Origin: Rhabdornis inornatus
Lineage: Eukaryota > Chordata > Aves > Passeriformes > Rhabdornithidae
Length of the DNA stretch: 64,000 bases
Reading direction: 5' to 3'
Assembly: GCA_013397075.1 (NCBI GenBank)
Contig: VWZS01003954.1
Coordinates: 558,001-622,000, forward strand
Positions 25,283 through 40,317 of the stretch are shown piece by piece. Position 1 is the first letter of the stretch. Every line of letters begins with the position of its first letter. A model generated the notes under the pieces. It searched no databases and was not told the DNA's origin. It saw only the letters and a list, made by a program, of their open reading frames with translations. The translations under genes and the position numbers were made by a program.

Positions 25283-25306
25283 ATTAACATTAACATTAAC
25301 ATTAAC
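25283..25306 (+). repeat. Hexanucleotide microsatellite (ATTAAC)x4
   Basis: Four perfect ATTAAC units, followed by an imperfect ATCAAT. It is not the vertebrate telomere unit. Confidence 0.9.
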
Positions 25307-28300
25307 ATCAATTACTTGTAAACAACACCTTAGAGACAGAAAATGTTTGAAGTGAAAAATCAGCTAAGGCTTTTCAGCCAATCAGAAAGCAAATAGAAAT
25401 GATGGAATGTGTTTGAAATACGGAATTTTCATTCCAACAGAAAATGGCTAAAAAGGCAACGATAAGATTAAGGTGGTCTGACATTAAGATTTTACCAGCT
25501 CACATAACTTAAGTAAAAAGAGCCTATGAAAGCTATTTCAGTCGTGTGCCAATAAGCTTCAGGTCATACATACCACACGTATCTTTTTATTCCTTTACAT
25601 TTAAGTATTGCCGTTAGTAATAGCTGAATATTACCCTATGTATAATATGTGCTGCTGAAACTTTAGGTTAGGGAGAGGGACTCACTGAGTTGAATCCCTG
25701 CCAAAACAGAAGAAAGCTTTATAAAGTAGTAAGAAAGAGGAAATACAGCTCTGCCTTGGACAGGTACTGGAATCCCATGCATTTGCAAGGGACTCAGCTA
25801 CCATGGTTTGATATATTTCCATGTAAGCTCAGCAACAACAATACACTGTGGATGCTTTCTTGGGCTCAAACATATCAAACAATGTGATGATTTTATCAGC
25901 TCCTTCACATTGTATTTTTAGCCATCTATTTTGAAAAACAACAGAATTTCAAAAGTTTACAGAATTTTTCATACTTATTGTCTCTTCTCACTCAGATGGG
26001 AAGTTTGTTTGCACTTTGCAATCAACCAAAAGGACAGCAACAGAGAGCTTCTAATATTTTTATCTTTCTACTTGTGAAACAAAACTCACTTTTTGCTATT
26101 TAGTAATGTATTTTCAGAAACTGCTTCTTCACCCTCACAATGCACCCCTGGCCTCTGCTTGTGCAGCCCAGTCAGCTGTGACAGTTGTTTTTTAAATCTC
26201 TTCACTCTAAAAGACTGTCCAGCAATTTCTCTGTTCTTCCAGAAGTAGTCTCTACACAGATATAAAGGGGCTGAAAAGATGAAGTTAGCCTTCCAAAGGC
26301 TTTTTCTACTGGGTCAATTCAGCAATTACTGATTTCACTGACCTTTTCAAGAATTTAATAAACTTTACTTCTCCTTCCTAACCTACAATATAATGTGGCA
26401 TTAAAGTAGCTTTCCTTCAAAAATTGTTTCAAATATTAAACTGACACTAAAAACAAGCAAGGATATTATAAACATGGGTTGAGATTAAAGCTAAAACATT
26501 GTACAGATGTTCCAGTAAATAACAGCTGCTGTTATCAAGAAGGTCATCCTTTTTATTTGATACTTCTAAATTAAGGGTTAATAATTTGGGCAAAAAATAT
26601 GTCTTAGAGTTAAAATTATACTCCATTTTGGTACTGACATTTGGCATAGTTCAATCCCAGAAGCGTGAAATACAATTCCAACAGTCTAAGGGTAATCTAA
26701 AACTCACTTCAAGAGTTCATTTCAAATGCAGAGTCATCCACCTTGTGAGCATGAACCAGGGGCATGAGAGTGCCTGGGGATGGGCAGATGTGGGGTCCTT
26801 TACTCTTGCCATCAACACTCAACAGGTTTGGCAGAGATGCTGATTTCCATGTAGCACTGCAGAGTTGAGAACTGGGCTGACACTTCATGCTGAAGGAAGC
26901 TGAGGGTCTTGTAAGCAAGACAAACACAAAAAGAATATAACCAAACCCCCTTCGGAAATCCACAATGACAGAGGCATTGAGTAGTGCCATGCTCAGTTTG
27001 GGCTACTGGAACCAATCTCAGTTGAAGCTAAACTGTTTATAGCACCTAGGACCACACATTTAAAACTATTCAGTTCTGTCTAAAGGTGTCTCTCCTGCAA
27101 GTGCCATGCATGCACCCCTTTTGTTGTGTAGGGGGCTATTTAAATAGCTGAATTATGTGTACGCTCAAATGCTTGGAGGATCTTAGTCCATGATCAGAAC
27201 CTAAGGCACAAGTGTCAGCTGTAAAATAGTTTGCAAATAAATGAGTAACAAAAATCATATGTACAAAATAAATATGGAGGAACCTTTTCTGCAAAGCTTC
27301 TATGAGCATTAGTTTTTCTAATAGGTTAAACATAATATTACGGGTGAATTGAGAGTTCAGAATTTAAATGGTTGACATATAGTGTCCAATACATATAGTA
27401 AAACTTTATTTTAAACTACTGGTGGTAAAAGTGTGAGAGGAAAAGTACTTTTGTTTCACCTGTTTGCCTTTTCCATATTTCTTGTCATAGAACATTTAGG
27501 TATAGGACATGCAGACAGCTATGATAGATGACATGGAAAAAACTTGTGAAAACAAATAAACTAGTATTACTGAACAACTCTTTCAGCAGACTATGTGGAG
27601 CCTTAATAGTGGCAACTAAGGTTCCTAAACAAGGGTAAACTTTCCTGTCTGATTACTATCATGCTTAGTTATAAGATGAGTTAAGGGGTCTTTTGTCTTG
27701 TTAGCCTTCATAATATCTACCTCTCCAAGGTTGAGTAAAACCTTTCAGATTTTCCAAACACAGTTTTGATGCCTTAATTGCTATCTTTTTTTTCTGGGCT
27801 AATTAACATGAGTTTGTAAAAATCTCCTGCAAGACATTGTGAAACATCACTTTTTAAAGAAATTGTAGGGCTTGCTCTTGACAAACGTGAAGTGACAATC
27901 TGCCTGTGTCTTTTGTAAGATCATATAAAGGAGCTGGTTAATCTACCAGAAAAATAAAAGAATCTCACCAGGAACCAGTGAAAAAGACAATACTCATCAT
28001 ACAGAGTTGCAGGGCTAGGTAAATGGTTCACACGTCTTGCTCACATGAGATGAAAGGGAATGAATCTAAAATCATTTTACATTTGATCACAGACAAGGAA
28101 TTTTTCAGATCAAAGTGTGCCTTAATAAGGAAGACTAACTAAATGCAACTAGATCCAAAAACATCTGTCAGGGTCTTGATGTCTAAAAATGGAAATCCTT
28201 TACATTAATGTGTTATTACATAACCACATGAGAACTGAAAGGCTCTCGAAGTCTTATTTTGTTTTCGTGTATTGTGGTTAAGAGATTCAACTAACATAAC

Positions 28301-31300
28301 CTCCCCAAATGTGTCTAACACATTGAGAGAAAAGAGAGTTAGATATTATGATGAGTTTTCAACCTCTGTTCTCCTTGTGTCCGATCAGGCACTAGTTTTA
28401 AAAAGGCTAACGGCAGAAATGCTGATGACCTAAATAAAATATATCAGCAGCATAGGAAATGAGTTTGATGGTTGTTTTTCCAATTTTCAGTGGAGAAGGG
28501 TGCACATTGCACATCAAACATCACAAAAACCTTCTCCACAATTAGCACTAATTGGCAACTTTTTTGGCAGTCTCTTTACAGAGGCCAAAAACTGAATGAA
28601 CACGGAGATTAAACTGTCCTTTTGTTCCTAGAAGTACTCTGTTTGAGCAGCAGCTGAAACTTATTGGTACAGCAATGTGGAAAAAAATGTGGCATTTCTG
28701 ACTGTGCCTGTACCTATTCTGGAGATGATCAGAATTCATTCTTCAGGACTGTCAAAGCAACTTGTATATGCTAATAGAGTTACAGCAGAAAAGTGAAAAC
28801 ATTTTTAACCCTCTAGGTGAAAATGCTTAAAATGTGTATAATATTTAACGTTGTAGTAAAAAAGTGTGGAAACCTTAGCTGTGCAGAAGTGAACAAAAAT
28901 GGGCTTGTCTCTTTTGATATGAGAGGCATGTGTGTGCTGAAGGAAGTGCTGTTTCCTTCCATCGTTCCTCTGTGTTCACTCATTCACTAACACAATACTT
29001 TAGTGTAGTAAAGCTGTCTGCATGCTTAGAAAAAATGTATGCCCTTTTCAAACTTTATTTAACTTACCATATTGCATTTTGATCTTGATCATGCAGCTGG
29101 ACACACACTGTTCCACAGAGGAGAAGGCATGTTTTGCTGCAGCCAGCCTTGCTCCTGAAAAGCTTTTGGAAGTTGTCAGGCTGAAGAGCAGCTCTTGGCT
29201 CTGCGGTAGTTGGGACTTGTACTGGTATAGAAGTGTCTTTCATGTTTCCGGTTGAGTGAAGCTACAGTGCAACAGACACTTTGATCCATTACCCTGCAAT
29301 CCAGTCTGCAAAGAAAATCAGGGGACAGAGGAGAGCCCTTTTTCTGATAGCTTACCAAATCTACCGACTCTTGGCTGTAGCTGTCTTTACTGTTGCCATT
29401 TCCAAGAAACTGTCCTTGTACCAAGCTTTCACTAATCTCTGCATTTTCTAAGAAATGCAGGCACCTCTGCTTGTCATGACATCAGTTTCAGTTCTGCTAG
29501 TATTATTTTGATTTATTCTAGAGTATCTTTTTTTCATGACCTTAAAGAATTTAGATTGGTATGTTGGTGTAGAATAATAGTACTAATTTCTGGAAACAGT
29601 ACTTGGTATTCCCTGAGAACAGTTTATTTTCATGGTACTTACTGAACTTCACAGCTGTCACATCATTCAGTTTTGACAGCTCAGTCTCATTCCTCTGACA
29701 GATTTAGATTACCTTCTGTTCTTGTCTGAAATCATTCAGACAAACACTATTTACACTTCTACTGCAAGACTTTATTGTCATCAAAAGATACAGAAAAGGC
29801 AAGCCAAGAGAATATCACCAGAATTCCTATTTCTTGCTGTCAGTGTTATCATTGCATTTTTGTGAAAGAAAAAAACCCTTCTGAAACTGATTTTAAAGCA
29901 TGGGAGATGACGGTATGGCAGAATAAATTGATTGTGTCTTGCAAGTCAGATGTACAGCTCTTCTTGAGGTATTCACTTGTCTCAGTGGTTTGATATTCAC
30001 TTACAAACTATGAAGAAATATAAGTAAATATAATTATAGGCCAGAGTCAATGAGATAACAAGCTGGCAAATGCTATTGATAGCAAGAGATTATGTATTAT
30101 TAATGTTTGCCTGTGTCTGAAGAGTTTGGTTACGAACCAAAACCTGTGTGAGAGATAGGATAACAGCAGGCTGTAACTTGAAAGACAGCAGCTCTCACTG
30201 AACAGGATACAGATCTTTCACATGAAGCAAAATGTGAGAACGTTTGATCTACCCTGACAACTTTCCTTTTTACTCTTTTATGTTCCCAGGTGTCTTTTAA
30301 TTATTCTGTTTCAAGGCCTTATTTTTTTAAATTAGAGCTAGTCTTCTTTATTTTTATTTTACACCAAGTCTTTCAAAGAAAAGTGAAAAAGGATGTACAG
30401 CTGACTACAATGAAATGGCAAAATATGCTGCACACAGCAACAAAAGTTTCCATACATTTCACCCTAGTTGGTTTTCAAACACTGATCCGATTCTGCTCAA
30501 AGCTGTTCACATACAGCACCCCCTTGCTTCATGTTTACAATAGGTAGTGTAAATCTGTGCCAATCAGTTCTTCACCCCGAGCAGATGTGCTACAGCGAAA
30601 CAGTGTCAAACTATCAGCGAAGAATGGCATTGCAGATAAAATGCCTGAAACAGTTTCCACATTTCAAACTCCAAGCATGACTGAAATGCAAGTTTTTGGA
30701 AGTGGATGGTTGTATTTCTTAGTGACCCAGTGAGTAAGTCTTTTTAAATACACGTTGTTTCAATTAAACATAAATTGTTAACTAAATTCTTTATTGTTCC
30801 ATGGATGAGTATTACATATACTAAAACTTCAGGCACTACTAATACTTCACTTTGTGAAAGTACTTTCACGAACACAGCTTTGCATGCTAACAATGGTTTT
30901 CAGACTTCTAGAGGTTTGGGTCATTCCATTTGACAGACTTTGCAGTGTATTTTTAGTGTCTTCAGATGGTAAATTACCCCATTTATTATTTTAAAATAAG
31001 ATGAGCTTGTTATTTAAAGCAGATCATTTTCTTAAGTCAAAATTCTCTGGATTATTAAATTGCCAGATCAAAAATATAAGGGAAAAAAAAATAATTCCTT
31101 TCCCTTTCTTTCAATAATTTTAACTCAAATCACATTAAGACCTACTCTGAACTCTATGACAGTTAATTAATTCTCCTTATATAATGCACCCATAGGAGAA
31201 CGCAAGGATGAAAAATTCTGTTTTCATGAATTCACCAGGGATTTTGTCTTTTTAGCAAGGCCAGGATTTGACCTAAAATATTTACTGGTACAGAGATTAT

Positions 31301-34300
31301 TACATCTTTTCAGGGAGGTTACACTGAGGATTACGTGGCATTGCATATGTTGTGCTCTGTGTGCATTTGGTTGCCACACTTCACAAGCTCCCCACTCCTA
31401 GAGGGGCAATCAGGGCCAGCTGTGAAGACGAGGGTGAGTGCACCCAAGGATGCAGCTCTGACAAGATCACAAAACAAAATATCCTTTCAGATATCTCTGT
31501 GCCAACAGTGCCTGAGGAAACAAATCCAAAGCAAGTGCTGTTTTCACTCAGTGTCTTCAAAACCTGAAGGCAGAAATGTCCTGGTGAATTAAAAGGGACC
31601 AGACTGGATTTTGACACAAAATGAGCAAGTAAGATCCATCGTGAAGATCACTGGAACAGACCTGTGACTTATAGCCACCTTCCAGATCAATAGTTTGAGG
31701 GAGATTTTGTTTGGTTGAAAATCTCCTGTGTGTACCTCTTGGCGATCTTCAGGAGGGGCTTTATTGGGACCATCTTGTTGAAGGGCTGACTGAAGAACAA
31801 TGCCAAGACTCCCAGTCATTTTCTACTGTTCCAATTATCTTCCTTCCAGCTTTGCTCTGACAAATTCCTTCTCCAGTCCTCTCTCTCCTTCATCTCCATT
31901 ATTTTGTCCTCAGCTGCTGGTTCTGTCCCACAGTTTGTTCCCAAATTCCCCTATTCCATCACACAAGACTCTAGACTCTTCCTTCTACCATTCAGGTCCA
32001 GAAAATCCCTATTTCAATTAATTGTCTGTTAATGTTTCTATAAATAGGTGATTATTGGAATTTTTGCCTCCACATTTCTATAATTTGGCATTTTAAAAAC
32101 AGTAGCCTCACGGATGAGATGCCAGAATACACAATGTTGCAATTAGCAGTGAGCATCCATGGAAAATTTGGTGGTTATTGCCAGCAAAACACATTAGTTC
32201 TTTATCTTTAGTATTGCTGAGGTATGTCCTTTCCAAAGACATAAAAATAGGACTATTTCAAATACCAAAACAGCATAACATCAGGAAATAATTAGGAAGT
32301 GCATTATCAGTGTCACATCTCTGCCTAATATTCAATTTATATTTTCTGCAGTAGCAAGCATGCCATTAAACTTACAAATAAGTAATACTAACAATAACAA
32401 CAATGGAGTCCAAATAAATCAAGGAAATTATGTATGATGTACTGAACTTGATTTTAATTCTGGGCCCCAAGGTTCTAGACAGCTCCTATGCTTGTTCAGT
32501 TCATTAAGGTTTTACACTCAATATGTTTCACATTACCATCTAAGCTTGCATTGAAAGTAAAAAATGAGAACTAATTCATAGTGAACTCAAAGAGACACCA
32601 CACAATACAAACATCAGAATTTACTTTTATTCTGGCTGAACTTCTGTAGAGTCAGATGGCAAGTCAGATACAAGGGAATTTAAATTTCTGGAAATTGTTT
32701 AGGCTGGGTCTTTATTATGGGGTCTTTGAAGGGCTTTTACAGATACACAGATAGATATTCTCCTATTTATCTGTTATAGTGCACTTCGCAGAGCAAAGAA
32801 TTCTATCATTTTGTGGTCTTTTTCTTGACTTTCGTAATGCAGTTCTCTATGCTTAGCTTTACTCTCAAGGTGAACTAAAATTTTTATGAAATAAAATATC
32901 AACTGGCATCTGTTAGTGCTGAAAATATAAATTGCCCTGCTGTTCTCTTGGTGACTTGTGCCAAGATAAGGAGCATTTTGGGTCATGCACTCCTGGTTCT
33001 TGCTGATCTCCTTAAGCCTCCAATGTATCTTAATTAATATTTCTTTGGGTTTTTGTTTTTTTTTTTTCCCCAGCATGATCCATTATTGTTAGATACATTA
33101 TATGGTTTTGGTTACTCTACCATCCTGGACCTACCTACAGAGTGTCCAGGATAGTCACAAAACTGGGAGTCTTAGAGTGACTTGAAGGGAGGGAATGTAG
33201 AAGCCTGGAGTTTTAAGCTCTTTTCCTAAAGCAGAAGAAAAATAAAAGATGATCACTTTGAAAAGTGCCTCCAGATCTCCTTCAGCATTTTTACAGAATT
33301 CTCGTGGTTCAGTATTCTGCAGGTGATACCCTGATGTTCTTCAGCTTTTCTGTAAATAGCAATCTGCATTTCTTTCATCAGCTTGGAAGCTACTCCACAA
33401 TCCTCTCTAGGAAGAGGAAGAAGAAAATCCACTTTCACTTATATGTCCACCACAAACACAAGGCCCTTCTAGGTGTGAGGAGAAGAAGGCTCACATCATC
33501 CTTAGAATCTCTATTATGGTAACTGAGGAGAATGAAGGAAAGCCCATAGAGTTCTTCTTCTTGGGTATGATCCTCTCTTACTATGTGAATATAAGTGTTT
33601 CAAGACCAGCTTCTTCAGGCACACCTTTAGTCAGACTCTAGACCTACATTATCCCATATTATAGGAGGATACACTGGGGCACATTTTGGCTTTATCTGGC
33701 ATCTCTCTACTCCATGGGCTTTTCTAGACCTTTCTTAAATCTTTTTAATCCTGGAAACATTTTTTCTTGGCCTTTTGCCTTTTATTGCCAGTGTTGAGCC
33801 AAACAGCTCCCACCATGAGAGATGGCGTTTTTGTTAGTCTGCAGATCAGACTCTGATCTCAGTCATGACTCTGGAAAGGACTACTAGTTTAATGAAGGTT
33901 AAAGTCCACCCCATCATCTTCTTAGACTGTTCTTACAGAGCTTCTATTCAGCTATTCTGACTCCACTCCTTCAAAGTGAGAATTCTCTCAACTTCAGAGA
34001 GAGTTGAAGGCTACCAGTACATTGCAGGCAGGGCATCTTCATTTTTATTTAAAGGAAAACGAGAAACATTTACTCATAAAATTTGACCATATGTTAGCTG
34101 TGATAGAATTTGAAACTGAATAATTTGTAAAATTTTGTAAAGCAGTAAGTTCTGTGCATCCTCAGCATAAACAGGATTCAGAAAAAAAAATACGATAGGA
34201 TTAAGCCTGTCGAGTATTTGCCTACCCAGGTATTTTCTTTACAGAACATTCATGGAGATACAGTTGAGTTCTATGACATGAGCACCTCAAAAATAGATCT

Positions 34301-37300
34301 GACATAATAACTCCTATTTCAGAAATATTTGCCAGTGTCAAATGCTTGCTCATGATACTGAAAATTTTGCTGAGTCAAGTTGATTCAATCACTGTGAGTA
34401 TTCAGAAATAATTTTTAACATCATGTTATAATTTGTATTATAGAAATTATAGCATTGTATTTTAATTTATACTTTTCCGCTTAAAATCTGACTTCGTACA
34501 CCTTCAGCCTGTCTTCAAGTTTGCAGTCTGCCTTTAGTTGCTGTTTCTTCCAGACTGAAAGAAACTCAGAGAATGCAATTGCTTGACTGTGCTACAGCCA
34601 ATTCATTAATAGATTTCATGCCTATGGGAAACTGAATTTACTCAGGTATGATGAGAACAAGACTGAAGACATGTAAGAACATGGTAAGGACAAGAAACTC
34701 TTTAATTTAGGTAAAAATCACTTTTTCAAATGTCCTCTTTCAGTACAATAAAACTGCAAACAGAATTATTTTTAATCTTAAAGAGGATTAAATTCATAAT
34801 AACTGTAGAGATGAAAATAGAGGATTCCAGTCATACATGAAATTAATTCTGACACAAAGTATTTTGTTCTCTAGATGATAATAGAATAAATAAAAATCTA
34901 TCCACAGCTGGATTTGTCTACCAACCTCCTTTAAAGTATAAATACATGGTCTTTCAGAGAAGGATTTATACACCTTGCTGCCCTCAGCTTTTTAAGTACT
35001 TCTATTACTAAATACAAGAATAGTTTTTAACATTTTCCTAACGGTCTCCTTTTTTAGTTTCTTTTTTTTTTAATAGATATGTTATAAAATGGAAGATCCC
35101 TCACTTGAAGATCTTACAGTTAATAGATGTGATTTGTCACTTTGCTGCAGTCAAATCATCCCTCCAAGCAGGGTCTGGAGAACAGCTGATCTCATCTTCT
35201 CTTACAGTAATAGGATCTGACATACGCTGAATAGAACTTCTAATAGTCACATCAGAGGTATTTCAGGTGTTTACCACTGGCAAAATAATAAAGACCACTG
35301 GCAAGTGAAATCCACACCCTACTGGAAAGCCCCACTTTTGATAAAGCAAAATGCCTGCTATGCTTGTTGCCCTTTTTGGTTCCTTTCTTTTTAAACTCTT
35401 GCCTTGTTGCCCAATAAAGTTCCTCTGAGGGTTGGCCTTCGAGCTAATGGTGCTCTTTACAGCACCAGCTGCAGTTTTGTGGCAATGTTTCAGCATTGCA
35501 TGGGATAAAAACAGTCCTCCGATTCAAGCATGTGGAAAGACATACACAATGTAAACCCACAACGTATCTACTGTGCACCAAAGGGGGTTGCCACATGGTA
35601 GCAGCAGTCTGCCAAATCCTCTGAACTTTTGGCATCTAATAATAGGGACACTGCAATAAAAGAAAACCAAGGAAGGAAATTATTAGGGAGCTAGGAAAAG
35701 TGACTTATGGCACTTTTTTCGGGACGATCTCTTTATCCCACTTCATTAATGCAATGATGATTGGATTGATAGAGGCTTAGCTCAGAGTACATCTGTTGGA
35801 AAATAGCTGCTCTATATTTGTCTCTGTTCTGTGTATCACTGAGTATAAAGAGAAGTTAACACTCTTTCTACACTCTTGCCTCTCACCCCAGCCCCAGAGC
35901 CCAGAATTTTCTTTCCCACTGTTTTGCTTCAATTAGAAAGGATATGCTCAAGTGTTGCCCTTGTTCCCGTTTCAGAGGGATGGTCTCTAGGACCTGCAGC
36001 AACCTCCAGCAAGAAAGACAAATTGAGCATAGTAACCCTCAGGGAACTATTGATCCCAAAAGGAAAATATGGGAAAAGCACACATGAAAATCTTTCATGA
36101 GTAGTATTTTTAAAAAACGTGAAGAAAATAGTAGCTTATATATTCAAATATGAGGGTATATAACTAGCTGAGTGAGAATTGATTAATAACTGTTTATCTA
36201 GTAAGTACATATTAGATTTTTTTACAAACATAACTAACAGAAATTGTCAGACTTTGATTTATTTTTTGTACTTTTACAATTTAAAAAAAAAATATCTCTT
36301 AGGATGATGAAAGTAACACCACAAAGCAATGTTTGAACAAACCTCATATCTTTATGACACTAATCCCAAAACAGCACATACAATTGTTATTATTGGCACT
36401 GACTCAACTGACCTTGCTGAATTCTGTTTTAGTTTATAGGGCTGCATATCCCATGAATTCCAGGGAAGTCATCTGACTTTTCTGAGTTTTTTTAATTTGA
36501 AAATTGTTACATGGAAAGCTGCTGATGTTAATGGAATCAGCTCAGACTTATTTAAGTGTTAAGAGAATATGCTGTTATAAATAAAAGGTTTTCATCATGT
36601 CATATGAAATTGATCTCTAAATACAACAGAACACGTAGTTCAATCTCCTTAATTCATTTGTATTTTTATTTCCCATGTCTTCCCTCTGAAAAACCTTTCA
36701 AAACATTTGCACATTAATTTTTTATGTCCTGCTCTCCCTTTAGCTCATTCTCTTTGTTCCTTTCTTTTCCATGTCGCTCCACTCCTGAACATTAGTGTTT
36801 ACTTTTTTCTCTATATTCTCTTTCTCCATTCTCATGTTTTTTTCACTTTTTAAAAAATCTTCTTCTACCTTACCAGGTGAAATTCTTTTCCCAGAGCTCT
36901 TCTTTTGTCAAAATGACTGTTTCTGCATCAGCTGCAGCATCATAAGCAACCATTTCCTGCTAGACCAGAATTATCATTCCACGGCATTTTATTTTTTGAG
37001 AGTGAAATTTTAGGAAAGAAAGGACAATGTCTGTTGTTGAGAGGAAGGCATATTACCTATCCAACCTCCCTGCATGCTCTCACGCACTCGTTCTACCAGG
37101 ACTGGCCTGGACCAGTTAAACTCAATTCTGCAATGGAGGCAAACAGCAGAAGTGTTTGAACTTCAGTAACTTCACCCTCTTAATTGTCTGGAAATATTTT
37201 GAGTTATGCCTTATGGTCTCTCTTAGATGAGAGACAGTCAGATGGAATTAATTTATATGCTTTATCCATTTATGAATAGTCAAAGAAAATTGATTAACTG

Positions 37301-39253
37301 TAGTATTCTGCTGGTTCTCCATAAGGAAAAATGTAGATAGCAACAGGCACATCATCAGTGAGTTGTGAAATATTTATAAATCACCAGAGAGGATAGAAAA
37401 TAAAACTATTTTGACAAGTACTTGTGAAAAATTAAATTCATTCCAACACTGGAGATTGAAAACAAGACTTATTCAGGTTAATAGAAAAAATTATCAACTA
37501 ACAGCTGTACAAAACCACTTGAAAGGGATTCAATATATGTGTCATCTTATGGCACATGAACAAGACCTTAGAATAGTAAAGTAGATATTTGTAAATATTT
37601 TTCCATAAACAAAGCTCTTCCAAAACTACAATAATTACTGAATTATTTTGGTTACCCATCGGGGTGGTGTGTTATACGTTTCCAGAGAGCTGGATGTGGA
37701 TTACCTATGGCAAGAGGAAAGCTGATTTCAGCCAAGTAATTCTACATTTACAGTAATTGCATGCTGGAAATCAAAAATCTAATTTCATCAACCACTATCC
37801 AGTGATATATTTGGTGTTAAGTCAGCTTTGTGACTTCAGAAAACTGAAGGGACACAGATTTTACTGATGAACTTTTCCACTGATAAACAGTTCCCAAAGG
37901 TTCACTACGTAAAGTTCTCAGCCATAAGGACTGTTTGCTGGAGCATTGTGATCTTTCCTGGTACCCTTTAACAATACTACAATGTCTTTGTGGTGCATCA
38001 TATTTGAAAACATTATTTCCATTAAAGTCTGTGGCCATGATTTATTATTTGTATTTTTTGAGAAGTAAGAACCCTTCCTGAATCAGTGTTTCCCCTCCAC
38101 CCTCCAGCCATGATGGGCACCACAAATTCACAGGATAAAGCATTTATTTTTCACCAGTACAGTCCAATTTGAAAAGAAAAAACATGCAAAGAATAGAAAG
38201 GTACTACCATAATTTTTACCAATAGCACCAGAGAGATTTTAAGTAGGAGTCTTCACCAAAAGATTTATTTTTAAGAGGCCAATGCTAAGTACGACCCTGT
38301 CACCTTGCTCCTCCACAGGGAATATAGGCTGTAGATAAATAAGTACTGTCACAAGGCAACCCATCTGATCTATTCTAACTGTCTGTATAATGAGAAAATG
38401 AATCTGTACCTATAAATAGTGTCCAATTCAGATTAGCATCCTGACAGTGACTCACTCAGATTTGAAAGTCAATCTTTTGATCTCTGTTAGGACTGATTAC
38501 TCTTGTCACTGGTCAGTTGACAAGGCTGTACAGCACATCTAAATCAGAGCCACAAACTGAAAACAAATTTCTGATGTGTCATGCCCAAGGCTTAACTATG
38601 AGAGCAAACTCTGAATGGCAATTTCTAAAGATAAATTATTTTCCCCGGGCTAGAAAAAGTGAATATCTAAATAGGCAAGGATAAGGAATTGTTTCCTGAT
38701 TTATATCTTTCCATTTGAAAAGCTCTTTTCCTTTTGTCAGGCTGGCATGTGCATTTCTTCTTTTGTGCCAAGCAAGAATTTTCAGAGTTCAGAATGAACT
38801 ATAAATGAAAGGTCACAGAAGTATAGTTTGCTTGCACTAAATCTTCAAAGGAAAGAGGCTGCTAATCACCACGGATGAAGTCTAGCATGGCAGAAAAGCT
38901 TGAAATAGCTTCTTCAGAGAATGTTTTAACAATCAGACCCTTTTAGGGAGGGGGCAGGAAAGCAAGCATACAATTGCAACCTTTATCTAATAATTACTAC
39001 CAGCAGCTGCAATACCAGTTTTCCTCAGGGGCATGATATATTAAGAGTTAAAGGCAGTATCAGAGGAAAAAAACATTAATATTATTCAAAATTGAGTCAG
39101 TTCTTTGATTTACAATATTTTTCACTTGTTGAAATAATAAATTGCTATTTTTTTATCCTTCCTTTTAATAGGCTTTTCTGTGGGGTTCTTTAGGTTCTTT
39201 GGGTTTTTTGTTCTTTTGGGGGATGTTGTTGTGCCTTTTTGGTTTTGTTTCTG

Positions 39254-39283
39254 TTTGTTGGTTTGGTTTGGTTTGGTTTGTTT
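39254..39283 (+). repeat. Short tandem repeat (GGTTT)n
   Basis: Consecutive GTTTG/GGTTT pentamers at the end of a longer stretch that is almost only G and T on the plus strand. Confidence 0.85.
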
Positions 39284-40317
39284 CATATCTGGAACATTTA
39301 CCAAAAAAAAGAGTTAAACATGGAGATAGTTCAAAAGGCTTTAAGGCCAGGCAGCCTCACACTCCCTATCTTTTGCTAAGCAGGATGCAAGACATACATC
39401 AAAGCTTCTTTGGATGAATGTGGTAACTGTTACCCCGCACTCCACATGCTAAGAGAGACCTAGATCCAAAAATGAATTTGGGCACTGAACTGTGTGAAAA
39501 CTTCTCAGCTGCTGACTTTGCCATCATAGGCTTCAGCATGTTTCCCAGAGTGTAATTCAGGGTGGTGAGTCCGGCCCTTGTCCTCAGAGACAATGCAGAG
39601 CAACATCAAAACCTGAAAAGTGGTGCCTGGCCCCATCCCACTACTGCCAGCCTTCCTGGCCCTTAGCCTTGGCTGCACAAGGGACACTCCAGAAACACCA
39701 CTTTGGTGCTTCTGATGCTAGAAGTAGGGAAGGGGAGATAGCATTTTTTTAAGAATTAAAAAAAATAAAGCCACAGGGAGGAGGTTCATGGCCTTTTATA
39801 TAGCATCCTGATGCAGAATCTTAAAAATTATGGATTACAGCCTTTCAAGGAGGACATTGGAAAAATTAGATTAATTTCTGCTGAAATGCAGAAAAAAATA
39901 TTTGGGACTCAATAATTTTTCTGCTATTGCATATTGTTTCACTATATTATTTTTATATTTTAATGCTGATTAGCAAATGTTATTGCAATAAAATATATAA
40001 CTTGAAATATAATAAAAGTAAATTATGATGTTTTATTGTTGGCAACAGCTGACTTCTTCTGGAATGGATAACTGAGAAGCAGTTGTAAATACCAACTGAT
40101 AGATTTTTTTACTGGTTAGAAAGAAACTAATTATTTTTTATAACAACAATGAAAGCTGAAAGCCTATATAGAAGGCAGCAAAAGGGAGTAGAACTCCTTC
40201 CTTCTTAGATACTTAGATCTGCAGTGAATAACAACGGCTAATTTTTGTATTCATGATGAATCAAAGCCAACCAAAGACAATTAACTCTGCTCAGACTAGA
40301 ATGAAATAAGAAAAGGT

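Larger units (their letters stand above)
22981..40317. other. Intergenic region, no gene seen
   Basis: About 17.3 kb without a supportable gene. It includes an ATTAAC hexanucleotide repeat (25283-25306), a homeodomain-motif-like patch beside it, and a G/T-biased tract with a GGTTT repeat (39178-39285). Sequence near 33060-34000 is less AT-rich and has a 61-codon minus-strand frame (33253-33438), but I do not recognise it. No tRNA, rRNA or CRISPR-like structure was seen. Confidence 0.45.

Noticed and set aside
25283..25306. Interstitial telomeric repeat
   Set aside because: The unit is ATTAAC, not TTAGGG/CCCTAA.
33253..33438. Possible retrocopy or pseudogene fragment on the minus strand
   Set aside because: The 61-residue product resembles no family I know, and there is no poly-A tail or target duplication visible.
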